Source of the DNA: Onchocerca lupi
Lineage: Eukaryota > Nematoda > Chromadorea > Rhabditida > Onchocercidae
Reading direction: 5' to 3'
DNA: 64,000 bases
Assembly (NCBI GenBank): GCA_028564675.1
Contig: JAOVVO010000188.1
Span: 1 to 64,000, forward strand
Made by a program: the position numbers and the translations under genes. The notes under the pieces are model-generated. The model made no database searches. It saw only the letters and a program-made list of their open reading frames with translations, and had not been told where the DNA came from. Below are positions 1 through 14,292 of the stretch, piece after piece; positions within the stretch are counted from its first letter, which is position 1; the number at the start of each line of letters is the position of its first letter.

Positions 1-348
1 TATATATATATAAATACAATTTTTTAAAAATTATCAAATTCGACGTCTTATTTCAAAATCAGGGAAAATATGAACCAGCACAGTATGTGTCTCTTACTTA
101 CAGTTGTATTCTCAGGTGATTATGACAGGTGCTTTGAACAAATGTTAGACTGATGCGAGGGTTAGGTCAAAACAAATACTAAACCGATTACATATGGATC
201 AAATTAGGAGGAAAGTTTGTCCATATACTAAACGCTTTTAGTCGTTTTTCCAACTTCATGCTTTCAGAAAGAAATACTCAGTTATTGCGTACATTTGACT
301 GCATCCGGAAAATACGCTTCGCATAGTCACTTATTTCAGGTCATCAAT

Positions 349-1471
349 ATGTCAAGAGAAACAATGTGCGTATCGTATCACTTTACAAAATGCTTCACTT
401 TGCTAATTCTTCTACAGTCTGTCATTGCCATTCCAGTATCCTACTCCAGAAAATTAACACTTAATCGTAAATTTTATTTCTTTGAAGTTAAACATGAAAG
501 TTATCGTGAAATTGAAATAATTTTAAATGAAACTTTCCCTTAAAAATTATTTCGATAAACATCAATTTTATTCAGATAAAATTTCCCATCTTCTTTTCTC
601 CATCTTTTTAATTACTGTCGAATCCATGAGGCTATTTTTTTTTCAACCATAATTGTTTTTACTCTTCATAAATTATCAATAGTTTCTTAACTACACTTTG
701 TTAAAATACCGGAATCCAGATAGCATTGGCTGGATTGTTAGTAAGAAAATGATTGAAATCAGCCTACATTTTGGATTCTGTAATTTGACTTTATTTTTCA
801 AGAAGACACTGGCCACATTCTCCACCAATTTTTATTCTTATCATTTCAAAACAATTATGATATTCTGAAAGAAGGAATAGAATTAAGAAATTTTTTATTT
901 GTTATTAAGATTTGACTTTTAAGTAAATTTGCATGTCATCTTTATGCATATTGTTGATTATTAACAATCCATTTTTTCAGCGGACGAGTTTTTGTTAACT
1001 TATGTACCTTCAGAAAATTCGTTATCCCGAGGTGCATATGGTAATTAATTTGAAAAAATTTTTCTTTTAAAAAACTATTTTTTTAAACCTATCTGAACTT
1101 TAAATAATTAAAGTTCTTAAAAAAAATTCCCAAGTGAATTAATGAGCTATTGAGTGATCTGTAAAATGGTCTAGAAATAAATGCGATAAGGAATTTTATA
1201 GCATGAAATAGTAGTCTGAATCAAATTTGCTCGAAGATATTTAGACGCAAAATTGAATTGAAATATGCAAGTGCAAGAAGAAGTATACGTAGAATGCAAA
1301 ACGATCTCAATTAAAGTTGCAGAGAGCTGGTCCGATGCTCTGGAAGATATTCGCAGTGATCACATGTACTATTCACCATTTCGACGACCTACGCGGAATA
1401 CCGGTGGAGCAGATGAAGCACGCTATCACATCCGTCATGTAGGTGACTTACCGATGTTTCGATTCGGATAG
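349..1471 (+). CDS. Candidate secreted RFamide (FMRFamide-like) neuropeptide precursor
   Basis: Three exons fit in phase: 349-466, 981-1040 and 1272-1471, giving 125 aa. An acceptor-like TTATTTCAG lies 11 bases before the ATG and could take a spliced leader. Residues 1-29 have the shape of a signal peptide, with a hydrophobic core (CFTLLILLQSVIAIP). The middle is acidic spacer. The last residues before the stop are DLPMFRFG; a C-terminal Gly after Arg-Phe is what peptide amidation needs, so the product could end in MFRF-amide. Single Arg residues precede it (RYHIRHVGDLPMFRFG), so cleavage would be monobasic. There is only one peptide copy, unlike many flp genes. I do not recognise an exact family member. 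The exon 3 acceptor (ATGCAAG) is weak, so that boundary is the least certain. An unrelated small secreted protein is the alternative. Confidence 0.5.
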
Positions 1472-3822
1472 TTCGCTCTCATCTTTCGTTTCTCCATGTC
1501 TATGTCGTATGTTTGGCTGATAGTACATTAAATTGGTTATATTAAAAACTGTTGAATTTTCGATGCTTAAACACTGGTTGCTGCTCTGCAGCTCCTATCG
1601 CTTTCTTTGATTTCCGGATGTCATTCAGGAGTTATATATTGATAACGTTTAGTATTCAGCCATTGGTCTTATTGATACTCAGAAATTTTAAAATGGAAAC
1701 GGAAACGAAACGGAAACGGAGAACGAAAATAAAGAAGGAAACGGAAACAAAATGGAAATAAATGGGAATTTTTCTTCTCGAATTATGTTTATAATTTTTC
1801 AAACATTAATTTGAATTTAACTGACAAGTTCGAAACATTCAACATTTTTTCTGCTTTTCGAAAATAGCAGAAAGAAAATTGAAATTTTCTATACCTTATT
1901 TTCTGAATAACAAAACCAGTAAATATTAGCAAAGAACTAGTAAACACCAAAACCAGTGAATATTTACAATTAATTTTACAATGTCTTATCTACAATATAA
2001 AATATAAAGTAATCCATCGATTATGAATGTAATCCACTTCATTACATTCTCGAATCTCTTAATTAATATATGGAAGAACTTCATATATGAACAGCTGAAA
2101 CTGACAATTTCAAATTGCAATTCAATTTGGCTGAAAATTTCCTGAAGTACATTATGATTCATTAATTTGTTTCTTTCCAGATACGGGCCTGTAAAATGAC
2201 ATCAATAGTTTTGTACCCATTAAAATGTTGCTGATTAATAGAGCAGCTGCAAACATTACTAGTTCACAGTGTCATTTTCGTAATAATGGTTTCTAATTTA
2301 GCCCAATTAATAAATTACTACAGTACACTACATAGCAAAGTGAACGACGTTTGGACAGATAGACACTCTGCCTCCTCATAAGCTTTTCGTATAAAATGAT
2401 TTAAGATCCTAACAGAAATTGAAATATTTGACAGTGTTGAAATATTGAAAAAGCAATGAATGTGGTCAATTTTAATTTGCTAACCACACAATTCCGTTTA
2501 GATAATTAATTTATTGAACAAAAGCATTAAGAATGACAATTAGACAATGTTAATTGGCCAGATAGCCATATCATAAATCATAAGTGGTAACATTGTCTGA
2601 AAGCTTTACTTGCAGTTCGTGCTGGAAGCATAAGGAGTAAAATATGACAACCCTTTTTTTTTTCTTCAATATATTTTAATATCAGGCCACTTATAATATC
2701 ATTCTTACACCATTCATTCTGATATCTTTCATCAAAATTGATAATATCACTGGTAAACTAAATGCACTCAATCTTTTAGAAAAATTTTATTGCAAGATTG
2801 CTTCAAGAAGAAGAACATAGATACATAGATAAATTAGAGTTTAAAGCAAACAAACTATGGTTAGTTAGAATTTTATAGGATATTTCAACAAATATGACAT
2901 TGAATTTCTACTTTCGGCATATTAAATTGAGACTTTTTTAGCTACTTTAAAATTGAAATTCAATGAGCAATCAATCAAGCATACAATACAAAATTGCATT
3001 TGAATGTCCGACTATTTCTGTCTATCTGTGAGCACAAAATATGGAAACGGTGCCATTAATTCATTCCTTTTAAACTTCAATATGATTGATAGGAAGTTCC
3101 ATTGGGGACAACTGTCCATAGCCGCTCCTATGGATTGTCACACGTCGAATCCAATTCTTTCCATTGTCTGTTTCCACCTCAAACTATCCAGTTTTTAAAT
3201 GCCGATAAATTAATAGCCAAAATTTGAAATTAATTTATTCGCTTCTTCAACTCTATTCATTCAAAAACGGATCTATGCATTGTGGTTAGCAATAATAATA
3301 AATTCGAATTTAACCTGTGTTCGTCTTATATTTGTAATTTTTATTTATGTGTTCTTTGGACAAAAAATTGAATTATGATTGTATTTTGAAGTAAGTCATT
3401 TTTATGCAATGCAGAATTGACGCATACTATGGTGCCATTCAATTGATATCGCTGCAGTATTTTTCAAACAAATAGTGTTAGAAAAAAAAAAACCGAATGA
3501 GAAATAAATGCTTGTAGAATTTATACTTTCTGTCGAATAGAGAAATATATCTTATTTGGAATATATTATTGTGCGTTCTCCATTCATATTCGAATTATTT
3601 TACTGCAGAAAAATTGATGTCATCAATAGCACAAGTAGTATAAAGTTTCTATAAGATTTTAATCTAATAAATTTTGATCACTTTTATTCTCTCCCCTGAT
3701 GTAATTTTCGCACTTTTCAGAATGCAGTTTCATTTAAAACAAATTAACTAATCATCTATATAAAGCATATATTCAAAATATGAATGATATTTGACTGTTT
3801 CGCAATAGGAACATTAATGGCC

Positions 3823-3847
3823 AAAAAAAAAAAAAAAAAAAAAAAAA
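3823..3847. repeat. Poly(A) homopolymer tract
   Basis: Twenty-five consecutive A residues in non-coding sequence. Similar runs occur at 43981-44001 (A21, in a VARS intron) and as T at about 53219-53240. Confidence 0.9.
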
Positions 3848-6539
3848 TGAACGAAATTCCATAAAAATGTCTGGCCTAGTTTTTTTTATTCTTCTTTCTT
3901 CTTATTTACGACTTTTTTTCTCGATATCCGACATATTTAAATATGTTTTCGATATTATTTAAAATGAACGATTATTTTATAATAAATAGGTGATAAAAAT
4001 TTTCATGATTTAAAAAGAAATAAACGAAATTTCTTTCGTCATCATCGATTTTTGGTTAAAATCATTTTTTTTTTTAATTAAACAGATGATGGCTTTTAAA
4101 ATCTACATTCTGTGAAAATCTTATAATCTTACTAAAATATTAAAACATAATCTGTTTCAGAGCAATTCATGAAATATGACATAAAATCTTTCAAATACAT
4201 CGCCTCTAAAATCCAATTTTTTGAGAGCAGTTTACATGTCGGTTATGCAAATAATTATTAAAAGAGTAAAAGCAGATAGATTTCTCAGCTATTCTATAAA
4301 TGCGAATATTTGCTTGATTTTGAATTTCTAAGCATGCAGCCTTAATTCAATATATTGTCCAAATATGTTGAAGAATAGTGAGTCGATGCTGAACTGAACG
4401 CGATTATTGAATTACTGAGAGAAACTGATTAATAGTGCTGCAGTCTATATATGTATAAATGTTATGAATTCATTCATCCCAAATGTTTGTTGTTATATTG
4501 TTTGTTTTTTTATATAAAATTGTAAATATGAATATTTTAAATTGAAATATTTATTTCCATTTCGCAATAATTTAAATAACTAAAAAATTTAAGTATCAAT
4601 CGAACTGTTGAACTAAATATGCTCTTCTTGAATGAAAAGGGCGGATCGAAAAGATGCAACTTTCACTTTATTTAATTCTTCTCGAATTTGAATAATTCAA
4701 TTAAAATTCAGCTCATATGCTGCGTGAGATTTTAATGGTTTGATTTGCCTGTTTTTTTTTTTTACCATAATTTAATTGCTCGTTAATCGAATTTTTTCAC
4801 AATTTTTAAAAATAGTGCTATTTTACAAGCAACTACTAAAATGTTCAATTTTTCACAGAATAAATGCTTTAGGACATTCAATTTCAGTGAAAACAGTTTT
4901 CATAAGTTTTTTTTTCGGATTATAAAAGTTCCTGTTCTCTTTCATTGCTAATACCCCGATTAATGATCAATTATAATTTTTAATTTTTCCGGTGTTCTGT
5001 CTACTTTTTAATTTTTTTTATTTTTATTTTTAAATTGCTTGCTAATGAATAGCGTGAAAACCAGGACATATCAAATGAAAGGATGACAATTCATCAGTAT
5101 TTTTATACTTGCCTATGCTATGATAGGTCTAATGTATGTTATACTCTGAAAGAAAAACTTTAATAATCAGCCAACGGATATACAACTATTATAGTTTACT
5201 GGAGAGACTATTTCCTGACTAATGCATCATTCTCAGCTACGAAATTTATCGGGCGCTAGTTGATAAAGTTATCGAAAGCCATTAATTCCTTAAGATTTCA
5301 AAAAACTTTGCCGACTTTAAATGAAAATTTCCTCAACCGCTTGTGAAAGCATTGCAAACAGGGTTTCATTTTCATTTAAATTTGAAGACAAAATGAAGGA
5401 CAAATAGTGAACTCCAAATAAAAGGCTATCCTTTGTATTCATTATTTTAAGAATTCAATCTCACGGTTATCCTAAAACATATCTTTTGCGAAAAGTGATA
5501 GTAGTGACGTACGATTAATGACCATTAATACCCATTATTTCATTAGCCTCTATGCAATATACTTTCATCTTTATAGCTGTCTCTCATCCCACTATTTCTT
5601 TGATTATTTCCGACTTTTTTAATTACCATTTCCTTTTGTTTTAATCCGATTCCTTACATAAAACACTAAATGAATCAGACGAAAAAATCTCTTTCAACTT
5701 ATGTATTTAACAGATGCGTGTACAATATATCATTATTGTGAATAAAGATGCTATTCAATTCTCACATAATAATATTATTGAAGAATTATGTTATCCATCA
5801 AGATTAGTCATTCATTCAGAATGTTCAACAGAATATGTTGGAAGAAAATATCAAAAATGAATAGCTGCAAGAGTGAGACATGAAATATATCTGTGGTAAA
5901 TAAAACGAATCAATGATAATAGAAAACTGTACTTCTGCGAAATGATATGAAAATTAAAAGTGAAAAGTTGTGATAAAGACCGGAGAATTCATGTTGTTGT
6001 ATCATACTGTATTATTTAGTTTTTCCAATAGCAAATTCGGAATTTCATGCTGTTTCTTCTGTACATCTCATTTGTATTTTTACTACCTAAATTAAATTTC
6101 TTACTAAAATGAGTCTTTTTCCTTAGATTTTTTAATTATAATGATAGCGATAATGACATTATTGGTCATGTATGAAAGGCTTCAATTAAGGAACCATTAA
6201 TACTAATTTTTACAAAAATTTTCTACCAAAAAAAAATTTCTATCTTTCAAATGTAACTTCAAAATTATGGTAATAGCCAAAATCATAGTCATAGGTTGTA
6301 TTTTTCAATGCTATTAGCAATCATTAAAGATGGCATTTTTATGAAATTAGTCAGAAGTTGTCAGCTAAATTTTGATATTACATTTCTGATTCTAGAAAAG
6401 GAAACGAAAGTCAGTAAAGTATTTTCTCGTACATATATGGTATGTTCTATACTTGTACTGTTATTTATTGTTTATAGTGGTCCTTTTTTTCGGAGAAAAC
6501 CAAAAGACGTAATTAGTTGTATAAACGAGAAATGTTAAA

Positions 6540-6970
6540 GATCAAATAGGTATAATTATTGTAACGAGGAATAATAAAAGTCAAATGGCGCGATATAGTT
6601 TCAAACGAGCGACAAACATGCTTACCGCCAAAACGCTCCGATTAACAGGTACATGAAATGAGGTCGACCAATCATGAGAAATTTCTTAGCGATCAATTAA
6701 GGCAGAAGAATTCTGAAAGGGTTTAAAAGGTCAAGATTTTAGAGCAAAGGAGTTCAAGTTCGACACAGTAACTTCAGTAGCAACATTTCGAAGATAATTC
6801 AACGGCAGCAGAAGCCACAGTTCAGATCGACATGAGGGACAATTCAGCAGGGGCGAAGAAAGAACGACAGTTACAAAGGATAGATACGACAACGTAATAA
6901 ACATTTAGACACTAGACGTACTCCTTGATTATGTACCGCGTATTGTTCATTTAATCAGATTTCAGCAGAA
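6540..6970. repeat. Possible solo LTR-like island
   Basis: About 400 bases with clearly higher GC than the flanks and no open frame. It contains a TATA-like TTTAAAAGG near 6721, a run of GAC/CAG-rich sequence, and an AATAAA-like signal near 6897, an order seen in LTR elements. I found no second copy in the window, no internal retroelement domain and no clear target-site duplication. A non-coding RNA or a promoter island is equally possible. Confidence 0.2.
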
Positions 6971-8481
6971 ATTTTAGTTTAAATAATAAAAATGCAAATT
7001 AAATAGCGAATTGGTATCGAAGAAACATGAAGTTTCGAATTTGCCATCGGAAAACGAAGTAATAGTATCACAGAACAATATAAATTTTTCGGTCTTTTTC
7101 ACAACCTTCCACTTTCCAATTTTCATTTCATTTCGCATTCGCATGACTTATCATAGTTTTGCATTATACCGATTCATTTTAATTACCAAAGATATATTTA
7201 ATATTTCACTCTTTCAGCTATTCATTTTTGATAATTTCTTCCAATATATTCTACTGAATTTCCTGAATGAATGACTAATCTCGATGTACAAATTAGAACA
7301 TAACACCTATGCAATATTATTATATGGTAATTGAATAACAACCACTTTATTCACAATAATGACATAGGGCAAGTGGAATCGGGCACTAGCTAATTATTTG
7401 CAGAAAGTACATAGAAAGAGTAGCAATCACAAAATCATCCGTTTGTTTTGATTTGTTGGTCTTCCATAGCAGACTATTTGTTCGGTATTAGAGTGACCGT
7501 TTGTTAGTGGATGGCCGGAAAAATTATTTATTACTGATTTCGTCATTTGGTGTTCTCTTTAAAGTGTCCTTGTGCGTTGTCTTTTTCTTTTTGGTCCTTC
7601 TTCCTCTTTCTTTTTTATAATAACCTGTGAATAACTTACATCAAAAAAAATATTCAATTCTCATATCAAATAAATCTGAATAATGTTCGCTGTAAGCATC
7701 TCGCAAGTGAAAATACCGGCAAAAAAAAAAAAAAAAAATGGAATCTTTGGTCATGTGTAATTGATCCCCAGTGCTCTGTTCATGCCCTATGCATTAATAC
7801 TCTTAGTGAAACTTAGCATGCCCATTTTTCCCTATATGCTACTTCTAAGTTCGTGATCTTCAGGTTACAATCCAAAAATACATAGCTTTTTTGTAACTTT
7901 GGTCCAAATTTGTGATATTTGCAATGATGTTTTTCAGTGATCAGCGGTAAAATAAAATATTAAATCTGGAAATCACACGAGCTCATCACTTAGAAAAGAT
8001 GACGCAATTTAAATATTCATTTGCTAAAAAATACATTATACGTTATTTACACATGTCACATATCAGTGAATATTTAACATATCGATTTTTAATAATGAGT
8101 CGCAGGATGAAGTAAATTCAATCTATTTAATTATGAAATTAAATAAACAAACAATTGGGACACTCTGTTACATAGCATCAGCGTTATCTTCCATTATAAT
8201 CGGAATTATTTATCCTATTATCTTATCAGTCTCACGCGCAAGAATCTCTTAACGAATTCTGAAACAGTAGTTGTTCTAATCAAGGATAGGATGGTGCTAT
8301 CTCTAGCTAAATTTACCACCTAATAATTATTTTCCATATATTCTCATTTCATCTAGCTGTATATTTAATTTTAGGTTCCTAAAATCATGCAAAATAAGAA
8401 GTTGTTACAGTTTATAATTTCTTGTTCACTAAAAACCGTTTCAATAAATCATGGATAAATTGTTATCACTTTTTTCTTTCT

Positions 8482-11400
8482 ATGAAATTTTCAACTGAAA
8501 AAAATTACATGCTTTCTAATTGTCAAATTCAAGATCGCATGAAGAAAAACATTTTGAACAATTCCAAAACCACAACTAACACGGCTAATATTACCAATAT
8601 TACCGCCTACATCAATAAGGTTGGATTACCTGCTGCTCAGAATGCTGAATATGATTCCATACGTTGTGGACTTTGTTTTGAGCCATTTCACATCAAAAAA
8701 CGATTACCGAAGTCGCTTCCTTGTGAGCACAACTTTTGTGAGCAGTGCATTTTCTCTCTCTGTTGCCATCAGCAGGTAATTTTTGGAACGATATCATAAA
8801 TCGACTTATTTTTAATTTAGAAAGCAAAAGTGAATAAACCATTTTTCACATTAAATTCCTGATGTGAAATCATTGTAATATCAACTCCAAGTATGACATG
8901 TAAAATTTCAGTACTACTTACTGGATTCAATCAACTGTCCTACGTGCCATACACAATTTAGTACCACAACAGCTCTTGCTGCAACGACTAACTATGGTTT
9001 ATGCCGTAAGTGATCTGTTGCAAGCAAAATGATTATTTAACTGTTTCTCCTTTAACTGTGATTTGCTAACTGTCTGGATAAAAGTTCTCATGTTGCAGCA
9101 GCAGTGAATATAGATTATTTTGCACTCATTGTGCATTCATTGCATTATATTATTGCTTTTTTTTTCTTCTATTTTGCATCTTTTATGCTTCCGGTTATCA
9201 ATTCATGTCCATTATCATATTGATTATTTTTCTTGTTATTCATTCCAACTTTAATTTTTCGAAATATTTTCGCTCCAATAACTTTGAATTCATCATAATT
9301 CAGAATTATTAGAGAAAGTACAATTGCAACAAATGGAAACTATCAATGATGCTAATATAACTGTCATTCATGTTCCTGACAGTAATTGTATTACAAGAGA
9401 CAGATTAGTAAGATTACACTCCTGGCATAAAAATTCGAGACCACCTTTCGGTTCCAAAAGGTGTCAATTGATGCAATGCACTGATTGTTCGCGGAAAATG
9501 AACGAGAAGAAGTGTCGGAAAGAAGCTCGATTCTGCGCGAAGTGTTTTAGCGTCAAAAAAGAAGATGATGATTGCCTGGTAAATTATTACTGATCTTAAA
9601 AAAGCAAAATTAATTATATTTCCTCCTGCTTCTGCTATATTTGATTACAAGTCACAGCTATTGCTTGATTGCATTGCAATTTCCATCTTTTTCCACTTAT
9701 TCACTTCAGGGAGCGCTGAATTTCTTTCCTTCTCCTATCACAGAATGCCTTATTTTTCAATTATCTATTTCAGATATCTGCACTTGAGAATTGCAGTATA
9801 TCTCCAACAATTGCACACTCTTTTTTTGCATTATTTATTCTGAAATGTTGAATATTTGCAGCGTTTGATTTGTTTGGAATGCTGCGTGAATCGACACAAT
9901 GGTCACAAATTGGTAACTTTGAGTGAGCTGGAATGTGAACACCAAAAAGTAATTAAAGATTTGCGTAACTTGCAACAAAGCATTCAGGTACAACTTTTTT
10001 AAAAAATTTCAATGGAATAATCGAAAATTGGAAAGACTTGAAATATGATGTACAATGCATCACAAACATTATATGGTAATAATGAGGAAAAAAGTGCTAA
10101 TAAGTTGTCTAAACAAATTTTGGATTTTAGAAAATAAACGAGTGGTTAGAAGCCAGTTTAAAAATGCTCAGTGAAGATTCTACGATACCTGCGACTGATT
10201 ATGTTGCACTACATAAAACGAAACAAGTATGATTTATGATTTAAGAGTTTGAAATTAAATTGATTAATGGGCAACTTTTTTTTGTCGAACTTCTCGTTTG
10301 CAGTTCATTATACAGTAATATTCAGTCTCATATCGCGTTTAATTTAATTTTGAAAACGGAAATGGAAAAGAAATTATATTTCCTCAATTACCAAAAATAA
10401 TCTCCTAATAAATATGCTATCATAATTAGTTGTGCTTAAATTTTAATTTTGACAGTCCCTTGCCCCATATTTTGATTTCTTAGCTTAATATATTTAATCA
10501 GGATTATTTGCAGAATCTTCGGAATGAATGTGAAGCTGACATGAAATTTGCGCTGTCAGTTTTAGAAAATGGTGGAACAACTCCTTTACCACCTGCAGCT
10601 TTGCAGCGGATGAGGCAGCATCAGTATCACAACAGCGCCAGACTGCATAAATTGTTACATTTCATTGAGGTTTGTGTTGAAATTTTGTGAGATAGAAATT
10701 TAGTGTTGATGTCAAGTCACTCTGAAACAATTAGACAGCAACATGAAAAAGCAACCATTTTTGCTGGAAAAAATTCAATGAAAATATAAATTTTTAGAAA
10801 TTTAACGGATCAGCCAACGAACGCCATAATCGAAGCATTAAACTGGACACTTCGAGTTAGTCTAAATAACGATGCTTTCATTTCCAAGTTAGCCAGATAC
10901 ATCTGATGCTTAATTTATCCTTGAATTTAATGAATCTAATTTAATTTCATAACAATGACAAGAGAAATACTTGTTTTAATTTCCAGAAAAATAATAGCGC
11001 TGGTTTTTAGCAGATTAGTTGGAAGAAATATTTCAATTTTCTTATTATGGAAGAAGTCAAGTTGACAACTATTTATTCATATTTCTTTATGCATAAATGA
11101 TTGCAGCGATTCATTGCCTTATATCGAACATTTGCTATATTTTATCTCAGATACTTGTCTCCTCTAAGATTTTTATTTATAAATAGATATGAAGAGCTAA
11201 GAGAAAAAAAAAAAGAAAAATTGCCAGTGAAATCTCCAGAACTCAAGAGGATGTGCAGAGAAAGCATTCATGCACAAAATTACTAATGATAACGAGAGAT
11301 ACGAATATTGGTAAGAAATTTGTGTCACGCAAATCAAAATTCCGCAAATTAAAATCAAATAATTAAAATCCGCAAAGTTAGACCTAAGCCAGTGAACGAC

Positions 11401-13243
11401 GCAAGTATATTCAGTATTTTTCACTCATCATCAATTTCAATTTCAGTTTCCCATTCATCGCTATTTTCATTGAACCGTCAAACACGAATTACTCTCTCCA
11501 ATAGCGCTTCCAATGATCGCTCAGTAGCAGAAGCAATTGCGGCGGTATTGGCGGTTACGTTCGGTCACAGATCACGTTTTGAAAATGTCAACAGAGTGGC
11601 GGTGGTGGAAAAAGCAATGAAAGTGCTCAGTAGAAAAAGCTCAACAAAAGCAGTACGGCGCGCAGCTTTGTTGTGTTGCGCGAAACAGTTGCGCGAATTC
11701 ATCGATGAGTACTGTTTGCATTGAATTGATTTAAATCACATCTCGATGATTCCTGAGCTAATCGATATCGAATTATTAGATAATCTCATTCATTCATTAT
11801 CAGTAAAGTGGAAACAAGAATGTCGAATCCATTTTACTGTTCATTATGAAAACCAAGAAAGTTCAGAATCAATTTTCAAAAAGTTCTACCATAATCTTGA
11901 ATTAATCTTACAGGAGCATCACTAGACAATCAGTACTTCTTTACATCGATGTATATTTACATATATTTTATCAGCTAAATCTTCTGGTGACAAGATTTCC
12001 ATCCGATGAAAATAACCAGGACGGAGCAGTAATAAAACGATCGGATATTTGGAAACTGATACAAGTGGTATATAGTGATTTAATGAGATGTGCAGCCAAG
12101 GTCAAGATATGCATCAGTTTTCCATTAATATTTAGTTGAATAAATAATTGAATTTTATCAATGCTGAATTTTTATCAGTCCAAAAGTATGAAGTTTTTGA
12201 AAATGTGATTCTGAAGAATTCATTCAATTTGTCACTAAAACCAAAGAATTTAAGCAAAAAAAAAAAAAAAAAAAAGAAAAAGGACTCTTTCTAGTATTAT
12301 CTAATTATTAGCAGTCAAGGAGGGAAGCTTTCTTTGTATGATTTATCGGAAATTTTGGACTAACTTTTCAAAAGCCCATTACTGGAATCATGGCCTAGAA
12401 TTAGTAACAAGAAAGGAAAGTGAGAGGTATTAAGAGGAAAATGAATAAAAGAAAGGAAAATAGTCCTTAATGAATTATATATCAGTTGTGATACATTTCA
12501 GCATATGCTTACGATAACTGAAAACCTTAGGAAGTTTAATTTTGAAGTATCGTCGGTAAAGTGAGAGATTTGCAGCATTGGCGTAGCGAAGAAAGTGAAC
12601 GAGTGGACTTGGTGGACGATTTGGCTTTCCTTTGCTTCCTATATTCAGATGTATGCGATGAAGCAACCATCACCATCTGCATGATCGAAGCTGCACGCTC
12701 TCGAGCTGCTGCAGCTGCAGCAGCGATTTCCACCAGTGATGATGCCTGCAAGGAATTAAACAGAGCTGAAGATGATGGACGACTCATAATGAATATTAGA
12801 CTTAATGTAAGTCCTATAATCTACTACTCATCTTCCCATAATCTTCTGTATGATTTTGGACTATTTGAATTTTTGGCTTTTCAATAGATGGCAAATTTGC
12901 ATTTTATCAAATAATTAAGTTAGAATCTTTTCTATTGTAAGTATTATTCAATTATTTCAGTAATCTCTTCTCAATTTCAAATTAAATCTTCGTCTGTTTT
13001 TTTATATTCCGCTCATACTTCATAAACATTTCATTAATCTAATTCTTTTGTGAAATTAATGTCCTTGCTCTTCAATTTCAGCTAATTGATAAGCATCTAT
13101 TGGAATGTCGCCGAGTACAAAAACTTCAACAGTTGCGTGCAACCACTGTTATAAGGCTTCGGAAGTGTATTCTTCGGCAATCGTTGAAATACATTTGGAA
13201 ACTTCTTTTTGGCTGTTTCGATAAATCAATGCGACATCGGTGA
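8482..13243 (+). CDS. RING/B-box (TRIM-like) protein, probable E3 ubiquitin ligase
   Basis: Exons: 8482-8775, 8912-9005, 9304-9578, 9862-9987, 10131-10226, 10514-10669, about 11202-11310, 11447-11708, 11914-12100, 12576-12806, 13082-13243; about 663 aa. A RING finger spans exons 1-2: C62, C65, C81, H83, C86, C89, C107, C110. Exons 3-4 carry further paired Cys (CTDC, CAKC, CLECC) followed by HNGH, a B-box-like zinc fold. Helical, Leu/Gln-rich sequence follows (ECEHQKVIKDLRNLQQSIQ), then several Ala/Leu-rich helices and a basic C-terminus. No NHL, SPRY or FN3 domain is visible. RING proteins of this type usually transfer ubiquitin from an E2; the substrate cannot be inferred. The start is the first ATG of an ORF that follows an acceptor-like TTACAG at 8405-8410. 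Exon 7 has a poor acceptor and is uncertain. AATAAA lies at 13331. Confidence 0.8.
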
Positions 13244-13330
13244 AGTATCGCGCACCCTTGCTGTTTTGTAAATGTTTCATTGTGAAAAAAGTTGGGAAAA
13301 AGATAGAAAGTTCGAAATTTTGAATATTCA

Positions 13331-13336
13331 AATAAA
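13331..13336 (+). terminator. Polyadenylation signal of the RING/B-box gene
   Basis: AATAAA 88 bases after the stop codon, on the coding strand. Confidence 0.5.
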
Positions 13337-14262
13337 ATTTTGTCTTTTTTGCGTAAAAAGTCATTTATCACGACAACACATTAAACAATTAATAACTCAA
13401 ATGAAATATGATTATATCAAGATTGTTCAAAATTCGGTACTGGGCCTCTGAAAACGGCGTCTCTATGTCGAAAAGATTTTGAATGAATCTTTTAGGAAAA
13501 TATTCACAATAAAACTTCAAAATATTCAGCTTAATTTATCCACAGATCAAGTGCTGTTGATAATTCGGATCACCTAGCTTAACCAATAATATGGTGCGGT
13601 ATCTTGTTGCCATGTTTAAAATTTCAAAAAACCATCTGTTCTGTTCTTCAGCATCACTTAACGACTACTGCTACAGTTTTTGGTTAAGTATTGAGTTCAG
13701 ATTTTGTGAAAAAACTGAAATAAAACACTGAACAAAGAGGATAGCTGTTTAAATTCAAGAAAAGAATCTTCATTGCACGAAAACATAAATCCATAAAATG
13801 TGGTTGTGTGGATCATTGAAAGATCCATACTGATTCATACGTGAATGAATTTACATCAGAAATGGGACAAATGAAAGTTAAATTACAATGAAACTTGGCT
13901 TATTGCTTCATTGTGCATTGTTGTCAACTGGTGTATTGTTGTTTCAAATCATTTGTTTTCTCATACGGTGGCTGTTGAATATTGAAAATCTCAAATTTAG
14001 TAAGGGCATTTGAAATTTATGTTGCATTATTTCCATATTTTATTGCATGCTTTTAAAATCACCTAAGATAACAACAGGTATCAAGATTCAATCAAAGTGA
14101 ACCATAAATTTTTAAAACTTAAGACTTCAGGGTCTAATTTTAAAAAGTTTTATCAAATTCGCACTATTCTTTATGCCACATAATTTTCTAGGTTTAAATC
14201 CTTTATTCTAGAAATGAATTTATTCTAAATTTTAATTCAAATATTTGAGTAATAAATTGCAG
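13337..14262. other. Intergenic, no gene seen
   Basis: AT-rich spacer between two same-strand genes. No ORF with splice support. Confidence 0.6.
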
Positions 14263-14292
14263 AAAAAAAAAATCCGAAAAGCGAGAGAAATA

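Larger units (their letters stand above)
1472..8409. other. Intergenic, AT-rich, no gene recognised
   Basis: No ORF here has splice sites or a protein pattern I would accept. It holds homopolymer runs (A25 at 3823-3847), a purine-rich GAAACG-type stretch near 1693-1760, and one island of higher GC at about 6540-6970 that is listed separately. Confidence 0.6.

Noticed and set aside
11197..11424. Minus-strand ORF in the RING gene
   Set aside because: Low-complexity Phe run from a poly(A) tract, with no splice support.
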